From Stercorarius parasiticus (taxonomy: Eukaryota > Chordata > Aves > Charadriiformes > Stercorariidae): a stretch of 64,000 bases of DNA. The stretch is from contig VWZL01000433.1 of NCBI GenBank assembly GCA_013396915.1, forward strand, positions 248,001-312,000. The letters run 5' to 3'. The notes beneath the pieces are model-generated. The model saw nothing but the letters and a program-made list of their open reading frames with translations, had not been told where the DNA came from and did not search any database. Positions 12,838 to 23,715 of this stretch are shown here, piece after piece. The position numbers and the translations under genes were made by a program. The first letter of the stretch is position 1; every line of letters begins with the position of its first letter.

Positions 12838-13190
12838 GTGTTCGGACGTGGCCGAGATCAAAGCGCGGGTCTCCGTTTCAGGCACTGGCGGGTGATGAAA
12901 CGCAGAGCGAGGACGTGTCCCCCGGGCAGCGGCTCCTGCCGCGGGGCCCCTCTCCCGCCTGCGACCCTCTCGCTCCGCTGTAATGAAGCTAATTTACAGG
13001 CTGAGATGATCTGAGAGCCCACAGCTTATTTACAGGCTCGAAGGGACGTTTGCACTAAATCCTGCGGTTCATCTGCTGGTGTGCGGGAGATGTATTCATA
13101 ACGTAGTTGTGCAATTCACAACTTTCTCCATTTTTTTCTCCTGTCTGACGCCCTGGTGCGCTAGTGACTTTCGACGGACGCGCGTGAAGC
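12838..13190. promoter_or_regulatory. Second CpG-rich block (small CpG island)
   Basis: Roughly 17 CpG occur between 12840 and 12990, including CCCCCGGGCAGCGGCTCC and CCGCGGGGCCCC, and another cluster lies at 13148-13190 (TTTCGACGGACGCGCGTGAA). Flanking DNA is CpG-poor. A polypyrimidine stretch ending in GGTGCAG at about 12837 would serve as a plus-strand splice acceptor, but the 77-codon frame through the block (12781-13014) resembles no family I know. It may be a promoter, an alternative first exon or an unmethylated enhancer. Confidence 0.5.
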
Positions 13191-13219
13191 TGATGAACTA
13201 TGGAGCTTTTTTAGCTTAT

Positions 13220-13262
13220 CAGTGGGGAAACTGAGGCACGTGGTAGCTGCACGCCTGGTAAA
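13220..13262 (-). repeat. Possible MIR SINE remnant
   Basis: GTGGGGAAACTGAGGCAC followed by a diverged continuation matches the complement of the MIR 3' core, where GGGGAAACTGAGGCACAGAG is typical. Only about 40 bases are recognisable, so this is a weak call. Confidence 0.35.
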
Positions 13263-14011
13263 AGGGTGTCAATAACCAGTAATGAGAGAGGAGTGCTCCC
13301 TCTGTTCAGACTGTTCAGCTCTTTGCATGGCTGCCCATGTGGCCAGGTATTTGCCATTAAATAAGGTGATTAATTCCTCGACAAGTTGCTATCTGGCCTA
13401 GCAGCCCAGCATTTCCTTTCGGAATCTGTGGCTGCTTTGAGGAATGCAGCTTTATAGATTTTTACTAATTATCTAATAGCTTTTCAATCTCTTGTTTCAG
13501 TACGTGGAACTGGTGTTAATTAATCGCAGATCTTCGGCATACCATTCTTAACTGATTCCCCCCAGTAAATATGTTTAACACTTGCCTTGGTTTCCTGTAC
13601 ATGATTCATTCGGTTGGTAAGTGATCCATCTTTGTTTGCTGTCAAAGTCTTTGAGTTGGAAGAGGACTTTAATCATGTTACTTGGCTTTTCTGAATAGGG
13701 AGAAGAAATGGACTCAAATAAGCACGCAACAGTAATGCAGCCAAAGAAGAACCACGGCCTGGGTTTCTTTCACCAATAAAAAGTTGTGCAAGCTTCAATT
13801 TCCCTTTCATTTTCATAAAGAACACGCTGGAAACATCTATTCAGCCAAAGACGTGAAATTAAAACAAAGAAACAAGAACAGCTTGAAAGGAGGAAAGAAG
13901 GCACTTTCCCAGCTTATGCGTTAATTAGGACCAGTCAAAGAAAACTGCTTCAAAAGGAAGGAGGAAGCCGGCGGTAAGCACGGCTGCAACTGCTTTTAAT
14001 AGGCTCTAGCA

Positions 14012-14311
14012 ATGGCATGCATGCTAGACAAAGTCAGAGCAGGCATTAATGCAACAATGTCAGTTCAAAGGGTACAGCCAAAAAAGTTGGCAAAACCAAA
14101 GTTACTGAATAGTAAAACTGTTTCACGAGCAGATTTGTCAGCAGCAGTAGGGGACAAAGGAACTCGTTTAGCAGAACACGATCGTCTCGAGAACTATAAA
14201 CACCGCTGGTTTAAAGATAAAATCAAAGGCCTTGAGAGCAAAGCAGAAGTAGACATAAAAATATGCATAGTTGGCTTTCCTGAAGGCGAGGAGGTTTGCA
14301 TCCTTGTCTAA
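14012..14311 (+). pseudogene. Possible relic of an L1-type LINE ORF1
   Basis: A 99-codon frame ends with a segment (codons about 50-94) that recalls the coiled-coil to RRM junction of L1-clade ORF1 proteins. An alternating charged stretch with LENYKHRWFKDKIKGLES leads to VDIKICIVGFPEGEE. In L1 ORF1p the corresponding place reads like DLENRSRRNNIRIVGLPEGEE. The frame then stops soon after (14309), and no RRM or C-terminal domain follows in frame. No ORF2 is seen nearby. If real, it is an old, 3'-truncated fragment of an RNA-binding chaperone gene from a LINE class that is scarce in birds. The similarity is short and could be chance. Confidence 0.33.
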
Positions 14312-14496
14312 CAATTCGGAAAGAAGCTGTTTAGTGCCCCAGGTCGCTCTTGCACCCTCAGCTCCTGCTCTTCCCCCGGATAAAAGCCTGCGCAGGACTG
14401 CACGAATATACAGCAGCACTGGTAGGCTTTCCGCGCATCCCATCAGCAGTGGAGATCTGGGAATCTGTCAGGAGAATTTATTCCCTTCCCCTCCAC

Positions 14497-14511
14497 AAAA
14501 AAAAAAAAAAA
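14497..14511 (+). repeat. A15 homopolymer
   Basis: Fifteen A residues follow a pyrimidine-rich stretch. It could be the tail of a retroposed sequence on the plus strand, lying about 190 bases downstream of the possible L1 relic, but no target-site duplication was recognised. Confidence 0.85.
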
Positions 14512-14519
14512 GCTGAGTG

Positions 14520-16480
14520 CAACCCACGACATCCTATTATAAATATTTTATACAATAAAAAGATGGATTTGTCTAGCAGCAGAAGACAGGGCTGTTATTA
14601 TGTTCTTTACATGCACATTTGTTCTCAGTACTGTTCAACCCGTGTCTCTGATCCAGCTGTCTAGGAAACCAGCTGTAATTTTCTATTTCTTTGGACGGGC
14701 AGTTCAAGCTCTTACTTTAAAAACTTCCTAGGTCCCTTCATCAGAGATCAGCAGCACGTGGGCATTTTTTCCAAGCTAATGATGACTACAAGGGAGTCTC
14801 CTAAAATCAGGATAAGTGTCTGTCTTCGCTTTATTCCAGCCTGGCATGCGACACGGCGAACACAGAGTAAATGAGTGATGACAGACAGTTTATTGCTATC
14901 AAAACCAGCGTTCAGCGAGATGCAGCTGACACCGGAGGGAAGCGATCATTGCCCTCGGGGAGGCATTAGTGTCACAAATGTGTGAATATGTATCCACTGA
15001 TAAAAGCGTGGCTCAACTACAGTGTTCAGACAATATCATAGTGTCACGCGATCTAGCTATCAAAGCCCACAAAGTTTTCCCTAGATATGCTCACGCAACC
15101 TCTGTATCTGAAGGAGATATTCCACTTTGATCCGGAGACATGAAGATCTGAAAAACGTACCGCATCTACCACGTCCTTCATGGTTTCTTCTCATGTTTAG
15201 TCATCCTCCACATGAAAAAAAACCTACATCTTGTTGCTAACTTAAATGTTATCTAGTTTCAGTTTCCCAGCACTGAATTCTGTGACTTTCTCCGACCAAG
15301 ACATCCTTCTCGTAGCTGCTGTATTCTTCCTGAGAAATTGCTTCAGTGTCACAGGTACGTTACCTCTTAAACTCACTTTAAATACTAAATCTCATTATAG
15401 TTCTCACCAAAAGGCATTTCCAACAGGTCTCTTGCTATTTTTGGAGACCCTTATTTTGCACATCCCCTTGACATCCTTTTTCTGCGTCATCATATGAAAA
15501 GGTAATATTCAGCCTTGTGGAGCTATTTATTTGTTCCTAGCATATACATTGTGGGATTGTTTTAGCTCTTTTTTCAGCACCAACGCATTAGAGGCTCCCG
15601 TGGAGCTGCCTGCTCATGTTTTTCCTGCTTCCTAGCCAGTTTACTAATTTCAATTAAAAAACTCTTATTGGGTTACTAGAGTAAACGACATCTACAAAGT
15701 AGCAGGACTCGTTGGTTGCCAGCAGGTGACTTCCCTGTGTTTGATTCCTTCCTCTGCAAAGGAGAAATAATGTTTCTGCAGCAACTTGGTCTGTCTTGTC
15801 AGCTCAGACCAATCTCATCACAACATTGGGAAGAAGAACAAATTCAATCTTTTTGTGATTAACAGGGAATCTGGAGCTCTTACAGGTAGATCTTTTTGAG
15901 GATACTGAGCAGGTTTATGGTTGCTGCATAGACTGGTAGCGTTGGTCGGTATGGCAGCATTAGTAGGCAAAACCCTGATGCATTATTGTTGCTTTCAGAC
16001 AGTCTGTCCCATCATATCTATACCGCAGGTGCGGTCAGTGGATTAAAATTTGCTTCTGCACTGTTCGCAGTATCGCTTTCTGTAACGAAGGATTATTATA
16101 AATGCGTTTGATTTCTTGTATTCCTGGCATACCTCCTGAGAATAAAAGTAGCTTACGGAGGCTGTATTTACATGGTGCTCTGTAGGTACATGCCTGTTTG
16201 TTCTGCCCACAGTATACGGGCAGCTGGTTGCTCAGACCTGGTTTGTGTCCGGTGTTTTCCCACTAGAGGCAGAGAAATTGTGAATCTGGCTGCAAAAGAC
16301 CACAGCGAAGTGCCCTGAGCTGGCCCATCACCGGCGCTCGTGCTCCAGAGGGATGGCCAGGAGAGCTGGGGTGAATCATCTCAGCATGGGGAGTCAGAAC
16401 TGAGACTTATGGGGTTGCCACCCCGAGATGTAACCTGGTCATAGATGATTTATTGCTTTGTCTTCTCTTCCTTTAATCCC
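14520..16480. other. Unique sequence, no gene recognised
   Basis: Ordinary AT-leaning DNA without recognised repeats. Frames reach 83 codons (15246-15497, plus) and carry no domain. Confidence 0.55.
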
Positions 16481-16488
16481 AGGTCTCC

Positions 16489-16887
16489 TTATACCTGAAG
16501 GAGATCATCCTTCTTGGGCATTGCTGCTGAGACAAGCCCAAAAAAATTCAGACATTTTGGACCACTGTGGTCTCCTGGACCCGTAGAAATGAGTGCCCAG
16601 TTGCTAAGTGTCCTATGAATGAACACTGTATGCCCAGGGAACTTGCTGGCCTTTGCGTAAGACAAAATGCATGACCCTGGTTCCTTCAAAGGAGATGTCA
16701 CAGTGAAGGGCTGAGTCTCCTCCACGGGTGGTAGCTCCTCCACGGGTGGGATGCAAGTGTTAGCACAAAGTTTTGGTTTATTGAAGGCTCTGTCCTGTGA
16801 GCAGACAGGTTGAAGGCCTGGAGTCATCATGAAGAAGCTTCTGGGTCTGGTTCTGAAGAGGAAATCTCTATTAATGAATTTTTTCAA
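16489..16887 (-). other. Unassigned 132-codon open frame with an 18-bp internal repeat
   Basis: An open frame on the minus strand contains an 18-bp duplication (16717-16734 and 16735-16750) that reads in frame as PPVEELPPVEET. No signal peptide, transmembrane segment or known domain is visible, and there is no upstream promoter-like sequence. It could be an exon of an unknown transcript, but the length is within chance and I would not annotate it as a gene. Confidence 0.15.
16717..16750. repeat. 18-bp tandem duplication
   Basis: CTCCTCCACGGGTGGTAG (16717-16734) is followed by CTCCTCCACGGGTGGG (16735-16750). It is two copies, nearly identical, with a CpG in each. Confidence 0.9.
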
Positions 16888-16889
16888 AC

Positions 16890-19800
16890 TGCTGTTTTGT
16901 CTAGGTCACAGGCTGGCGTCCTTCAGTTGTGCCCCGAGGATCCAGTCAGTCAGAGCAACCTGCAGGATTCATTTGGGTTGCTGCTCCTTTGCTCACCCTG
17001 CCCCAAAAAATGCAGCCTTTTGGGATGAACCCAACATTTTTTTTCTCCTTCCATAAGCCAGGGAGCCACGTTTTCACCATAAGGCATGTGACAATGCAAG
17101 CAATGACGGCGATGGTTTCCCATTTTATAATTGCCATGGCAACTACATTGTAACTTAGACCAGCAACATTTAATTTCTGGGGTTGTCTCTCTTAAAACAT
17201 GATGTAATTTAGCATTCAGAACCATCCCACCACCCTGTTCTCGCACTACCCTGCCAGCCCTGCCATACAACAACATTTTGTTGCGGCAGCGCTTTTGGAA
17301 AATCCCAGGCATAGGGTTACTTGTTCCTCCACATTTCTTCCCAAATAATGCAGCATTTCAGAAGGGGGGGCTGTCTTTGGCAAGTGTTTTTTAGAAGCGA
17401 GTATCTTGTAATTTTCGGAGCCTCTGTAGTCACAGCTAATTCTGCCTCCTGCTTTCACCCTCCCATTTCATTTGCAGTCCTGCCGCCGATCCAAGGCCTG
17501 CTCTGAAACCTCCTGAAGTCAGGGAAACTGGGAAAGGTCTTCAGCATCGTGTAACCTCTTAACAGCCCTCCTCTAATTAGCCTCAGGTTACAGGCAGCGC
17601 AGGGGAAGGCAGCTACCATAGAAAAAGGGGTTGGAGTGGAGCTTTTCCTGTGGGAAAAGCTCAAGTCCTGGAAGGAAATACTGGCCATCATTATGTCAAG
17701 GGTCTCTGCTGACACTTCATCATGTTTCGGTCTGAAAATGAATCATGTGTCGTTACAAGCAAGTTCTAAGATGATTAAATGAAGCGGAGGAGGGACAGCA
17801 ATATTAGCCACATTTTCAGTCTGCGAAAGGGATTTTTTTTCTATGTTCTTGGTATTTTCCATTTTACTTCTCAACTAGAAAACATAACCTTCTGGTTTAT
17901 GTGCCACTCGGGGGCCATGTTCACCACCCGGCTCTGCCAGGTAACTCTGGCCAAGATGTTTCATCTTAGGAGTTAATGGCTTTGCTTTCGCATCCTTCAT
18001 CTGCTCGTCTCCTCAGATCAGCGTTCCCCAACTCCACCAGCCCATGGGCTGCAAGTCACAAAAAGTTTTCCAGGCAACACCACACTTTGCTCTCCCTCTG
18101 AGCCTCAGTTTTAACTTCAGAGTAGCATCAGGGCAGGTTCCCACGAGCCACAGGCTAGTGTGGCCAGCGGGATGATGGGCAATGCAGGAGCTGTTGATGT
18201 TGGGATGGACACGTAAAGCCTTGGGGCCAGGTATTTGCAGGAGCGGTGGTGTCATGCCAGCTGTGGGTATTAATGATGCTTATTGATCTGGGAGTTCTTT
18301 ATGTTGTAGAGAGCAAAAATGAGCCTTAAAAACTGCCTAAATCCTGAAGCAGAACAGGATTTAAGGCATAAGTCTCTTAGTATTTCTAACCGGCTTGTTT
18401 AAGCAGCTTCTTGCGTGGTGTGCTGACCTTTCTTGGTTGGTGCCTAGCCATATACCTCCCCGCTCATTACACAGTCTAGATGCCAAAGATGCCAGGTCTT
18501 ACAACTCTCAGTAACACAATCCTATTAACTAACTGTTAACATAATTCTTTGTCTCAAACGTAAGATGTTTCCTTTCCTAACAGTGTCAGTAGATAAACAT
18601 GCTAGTGATGTGAGGCAGTAGGATGTAATTATAATGGAACCAGAAGCGGGATTAAAAAGTTTCAGGTCAGTTGTGTCTCTTGAAATATGACTTTGTCCCC
18701 CAGGAGATCTCACCTGTATACCAACCACCTGATTTCCTGAGCTGCCATGGACGGGTTCGGAGCACAGCGTGCCTACTCTGCCGTGACTGCCAAGAAGATG
18801 CCCCTTGTTGAAATTTTTAAATTGAAAATAGGTTTGGGATGATTTCCCTGACCAGTCCTCCCTGGCAGACCTTTGAGCTCGGCGATGCTCCTGCAGAGAA
18901 TGTGGGTTACCCTTGTGAGGAAGCCGACTACTCAAATGCACAGTCATTTTCAGTTTTCCCAAAGTGGTATTGCTTTCATGTTGCCAGATAAGAGACATTT
19001 GTGGTTAAGTGTGTAATGCAGTTTCAATAACAAATATCTCTATTGTTCAGTCTAGTTTTTAATAGCCCTGTGATTCCTGTAGCATATAAACAACAGGAAC
19101 TAAAGCATAATATAAGGCAGTGGTCGGAGTTCATTCCTTGTTCTCGATCCTCTCGTTCTCATGCATAAGCAGCCCCTCTGAGATGCCAGTCTACAAATGA
19201 TGAGAGTCTTCAACAAGCTCCAAGAATGGGAACTAGTACTTTATTGCAATTCTCAGCAGCTAATTTTCAGACTCATTTATCACACTGCTGACCAAACCAC
19301 CACCGCCGAGTCAGCACTTAGGGGAGGGCACTTGGATGTGGTGGAGATGGCACCAATCTAAGCCCCAGCTGAAGTAATACTCACCTGAGCAGGATGTTTA
19401 TCCCAAGAACTAATTTTTCAGAAAACTGAACTTTGCTAGCACTTTTTTACTAGGAATTCAATATGACCTGATGATCCAATCCTGCTATGTGCTGGCTGTG
19501 TCCAAGCCCTGATAAAAATGCTGGTTCCCAGTGGAGGACATTCAGTTTACGTCTCAGCTACATGATTCATTGCCACATTAAAGCTATCACAGCTTGCTCC
19601 AAATGCACAAATGTGGGGTGAAATGCTGCCCTGATATACTGCACTGGTACTGCTTACCCTGCAGCTGTACCAGCTCTGCACAATATATACCCTGAATCAC
19701 TTTGCCTCCCAACAGGACCAATTATGTTATTTGCAGTACTATGGGGATGTGCCTGTGCTGTTTCCAGATCAAGAAATGGCTTGTTTGGTACTAGCGAGGA

Positions 19801-19918
19801 GGTCTGCACTGCACTGCCCGAAGAGGTACTCTGTGCTGTGTGAAGCCACCAGCAGACAGTACTGCACATGCCTTAAGGACCAGGCATGTGATGCATCGAT
19901 ACATGGTCCTGCGTGAAT
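16890..19918. other. Unique sequence, no gene recognised
   Basis: No interspersed repeat or coding sequence is convincing. A 157-codon minus-strand frame (18525-18998) has no domain. The phrase CCCGGCTCTGCCAGGTAACT near 17928 faintly recalls a MIR core but is too short to call. Confidence 0.5.
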
Positions 19919-20065
19919 CATCATAGAATTGTCTAGGTTGGAAGGGACCTTTCAGATCATCGAGTCCAACCACCCACCTAACACTGACAAAACCACCACT
20001 AAACCACGTCAGTAAGCACCACGTCTACCCATCTTTTACATACCTCCAGGGATGGCAATGCCACC
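19919..20065 (-). mobile_element. CR1 LINE 3' fragment (group B)
   Basis: This is the 3' end of a minus-strand CR1. It starts ATCATAGAATTGTCTAGG, runs through CAGATCATCGAGTCCAACCA, then CCACTAAACCACGTCAGTAA and TACCTCCAGGGATGGCAATG, and stops abruptly. The ACTAAACCAYGT-type segment matches the copy at 63.1 kb and differs from the other copies, so these two belong to a separate subfamily group. Only the untranslated tail and the last few codons remain. Confidence 0.93.
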
Positions 20066-21890
20066 TTATCTGTGAATGCACACATCTGGCATCACAGGCT
20101 GTTAAGATGCCATTGCAAAAGCCTGGAAATAACTCTTTGCAAGATCAGGCCTTGAAAGCAGAGCATCACCCACAAAACTAGATCTCTTGCCCAGCAGAGC
20201 CCAAATAAGAGCCCTAAGTCAGATGGAGGCTTAGGAGCCCTGAGCACAGGAACGCTGTGTGAGACCTAAGAGAGTCCATCTGTGTGATTAGAAACACAGC
20301 TGGAATAACTGTATTAGTAACTCATAGGCCAAGACAGCTCCCAGACAAAAGCAGTCAAGGCTAATGCGATCCACTGGGCTATATTTCCCTCACCTTGGGA
20401 ACAGACTTATGTGAGCAAGTGGATTTCCGGAGTCTCAGGGATAGCAGTAGCCCCATCATCAAGATCAGGCAGAGGCACTGGCAGACTTAAGCCGTGGGAC
20501 ATCCTAAGAAGTATCGTGGGTTTAAACCACTTTTTGAGACCCAGCATCCCAACGTGGCTGAGGGCTTCTCCCTGCCCTTGAGAAGCTGTGGTGCCCTTTG
20601 CTCCCTGTTTTGTGGGGCCAGTCTCCAACATGCCGCTTCCCTTCCCGCTGAATTCACCTGGAGCTACAGCCTCACTCCACAGCAATTGCAATGGTACCTC
20701 GAGCTAGCAAATACGTTGGGAAGCTGAAATTGCCTGTTCCTTAGTTGTCTGTGCACCTTCTCTGCTCAGACAACTGAAGAGCTGAAAGGAAGTTCAATTT
20801 TCTATTAAAATTTAATATCGCAGAATATGGCCCTGCGTCCTATGTGTGTCATATCACCACTGATAAAATTACTTCTGAGCAACGGGGACAAAGGGTAGCC
20901 CTTACATGTCCGTGCCAAATCAGAGCCCTTCAGAACCGTGGAATAAATGATCCTGGGAAGGTTGAAGCCTCCGATGGGGATGGCAGACAGAGTCGCCCTA
21001 CAACATCTGTCCCTCACATAGGAACGAATCGCGGTCATGGGCGGCCAGGCTATGGGAGCTGGCGGTTGCGGACTGTGCAGACCATGGGAAATTTGCAATT
21101 CTAACAGCAGATGGCACAGTCCTAAAACTAAAATCAGCCTGCAAGGCAGCCAGGGGGAAACATTGCCTGGGCTACGAATCTGAAACTTCCTGCAAGAGGA
21201 TTCTGTGGAGTGAGTCTACGGATTTGTCAGCAAAAGCGAACTGGTTTTGAAAACAGTGTATTTTCTTTTTAGGAGAAATCATTTATCAATGAAATAGCAT
21301 ATATGAGACAATCTAGTAGCAATGGAGTTTAGTTTAAGACTCTCAAGTAGAGCTGATGGCTTAAATGTAATTATGTTTTTTGGCATCCATGCCTCATAAA
21401 GCACTCTTTCAATTATCCTTGTATGATCTAGAAACAATTTATAGTGGCCATAGGTACAAAGAAATCCTATGTACTGGAAGGAACGTGAAACTCCAGAAAG
21501 ATTTAATGGAACGGTAATGTCTTAAATTTGCTTTCCTGTGGACCAAATCCTTTTGTGTTTCTTAGCCATCATCCAGAATCTTACAGAATTAAGCACAAAA
21601 AATATGTTCGGTTATGTTTGGAATTTTATGAACTAATTGAGGTTTGACTATATCAACCCTGATGCGCCCAGCCCTGTACATATGAGAAAAGCAGTGCAGC
21701 AGACTTGGCACTTCGGTTCCATTAGCATACAAGATTGTTTGGGCAAATACTCTTATTTTGGCACTTTTTCTACAGACTTGAAGAATAAAACCTGTAGATC
21801 TTCCCTCAATAGGCAGCATGGTAAGCTTGGATGTATAATTGAGGACAACTGTTCCATCCTTTTGATGCACTAAGGAATTGCTAAAGGAAT
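20066..21890. other. Unique sequence, no gene recognised
   Basis: No repeat or gene recognised. Frames of 77-97 codons overlap on opposite strands near 20.4-21.1 kb, none with a domain. Confidence 0.55.
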
Positions 21891-21892
21891 TG

Positions 21893-21970
21893 TCTAGTGG
21901 TTAGATCAGGAAACTGTGAGTCAAGGCATCTGTTCCCCCCTTTGTCAGTGAATCATTTCCTCTTCTTCGA
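21893..21970 (+). repeat. MIR-like SINE fragment
   Basis: TCTAGTGGTTAGATCAGGAA, then CTGTGAGTCAAGGCATCTGT and a diverged CAGTGAATCATTTCC, line up with the 5' tRNA-like and core part of sauropsid MIR elements (AGTGGTTAGAGCAGG...CTGGGAGTCAGGACTCCTGG...). The A/B-box derived start is recognisable, while the 3' part is lost. It is an ancient, immobile relic. Confidence 0.65.
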
Positions 21971-23645
21971 GTCCCACAAAACACCCAGACAGAATCTGTC
22001 CCCAAGTAAAATAAACCCTTTACCAGGTTCGGTCCCCATGTAGCTCCCAGGCTACTGCTTGCAGTAGAAGCTCTAATGTGTGTTAGAATCAGAAAGCTTT
22101 AAACATCAAATGAGAAAGGCGTGTTGTGGTCCTGTACGTGAATTTTCCCTCTGCAGGTTTCACGGAGTCCAGAGCTCTGTCATCAGCTGCCCTCTGATAG
22201 CACATAGAGGCAGCAGTCTCAGCACAGTCCTCTTTTCAGTAAATGTCATGGAAGTGCAGAGAAAAAGACTTTTCCAGCACTAGGAAGCACATAATTTATA
22301 TTAGTAACATTTAAGGACTGGACTATCCATCTCAGTTAAGGTTCTGGTGACTTTCTTGCTGTTAGAAAGAGGCTGCTGCATTCAGAGGGCGATTCAGCTC
22401 ACAAATTTTAAATCTTTTCCTTGGGATAGGATGAATTATTTTCCGGAGCTGTCTGTCTCCGCTGTTCATAGAAGGAAATGTCAAATGATTTCGCTCCTAA
22501 CTTACTGCCTCAGTTCAGTGCTTGAAAGGGCGTCCTTGCCTCTCGCTGCAGGCATCAGACCACACTAAGCACCAACTCCTTAACAGAAGTGTTTTTACCG
22601 CTGTGTTGTACTTTCAACAACTGCAGTTGTTGCCGCTGTTTTTGCAGTTGCCACACATTCCCTGACTCCCCACCACCGCACACCGAGGACCACTGACGCT
22701 CTTCCGATCGGTGGTGTTTGCCCAGGAACCAGCATCTTCCCAGAGTTGGTCTGCGGCGAGCAGACAGAGAAACAGTGCGATGCTTTACTGCCCAACACGC
22801 TCATCGGTCATCCTCTCCCACTGGTAACTGAGCAAACAAAAATATGTGCTCTCAGAGATAACAAGGATTAAAGGTTTTGCAGCTATTTCCACTGGGATTC
22901 CAGGCATTTCCATATTTGCAGTAATTCCCAGAAGTTCACGTCCCAGTTGCCTACGCAGGGAGAGCAGCAGTCTTCAGTGTTCTGAGGAACCAGTTCTGAG
23001 TCAAATAACTCTGCAGAAATGTCTTGAATGTTTGGGATTCCTCCTCCAAAAATACCCGTCTGACACAAGAGGAGATTAATCTCATCTAGCTGCAGCTTTT
23101 TAAAAGTCAGTCTGGTCAGCAGGAACCCTCAATAATCGACAGAGGCAGAGGAGCAATTTCAGACAGTGGAAGCATGAAAAAAATGATGCCTTAAACAGGG
23201 GAATCACAATGGCCTATTCTCTTCTTCCGCTGTTGGTCTTAAAACAATTAAGGCTGTAATTTTCTCACTGCAAAAATAATTTTCAGTTTTATTTCTCTAT
23301 AAAAATTCAGTTTGCGTTTGCCTGATACCTTCCAATTGGTTTGTTTTTTTCTACTTCTCTGTCATCAGAGGTTGTTGTGGTTCAGGTACTATGAATGTAA
23401 GTACCTGGATTGTAGATGTTTACATCTGATCTAGCTATTTTAAGCTCTGCTTGCAAACACATCTACTGAATGGTATTTCTCATTCTAGGGTAGAGTAGGC
23501 CTAATGAACAGCACCCCAGAAATGCTTATTTCTCCCCGTTAATAATGAGGAGAGCCTGGGGTCACTAGCTCTGGTGTAGATATCTGCACTGCAAACGTCT
23601 AAAATTAGGCAGGATAAATCTCATGCAGCACGCTTGATACTTTAA
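21971..23645. other. Unique sequence, no gene recognised
   Basis: No gene or interspersed repeat seen. The short segment 22611-22650 is rich in GTTG/TTGC motifs but is not a regular repeat. Confidence 0.5.
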
Positions 23646-23652
23646 GCCCCTG

Positions 23653-23711
23653 TTCAGCAAAGCACTTACTGACAGCATAAAATGAAGCCTGAGCTTAAAC
23701 GCTTTGCTGAA
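23653..23711. repeat. Inverted repeat resembling an ancient palindromic repeat
   Basis: TTCAGCAAAGC (23653-23663) is the exact reverse complement of GCTTTGCTGAA (23701-23711), with a 37-base spacer. Flanking bases CCTG and ACTTA on the left and CTTAAA on the right resemble old palindromic repeats common in reptile genomes, built around CAGCAAAGCACTTAAGC. The copy is small and decayed. A chance hairpin is the alternative. Confidence 0.6.
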
Positions 23712-23715
23712 CTGA

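Noticed and set aside
17880..17975. Possible MIR core (CCCGGCTCTGCCAGGTAACT)
   Set aside because: Only about 20 bases agree; the continuation does not follow the MIR order.
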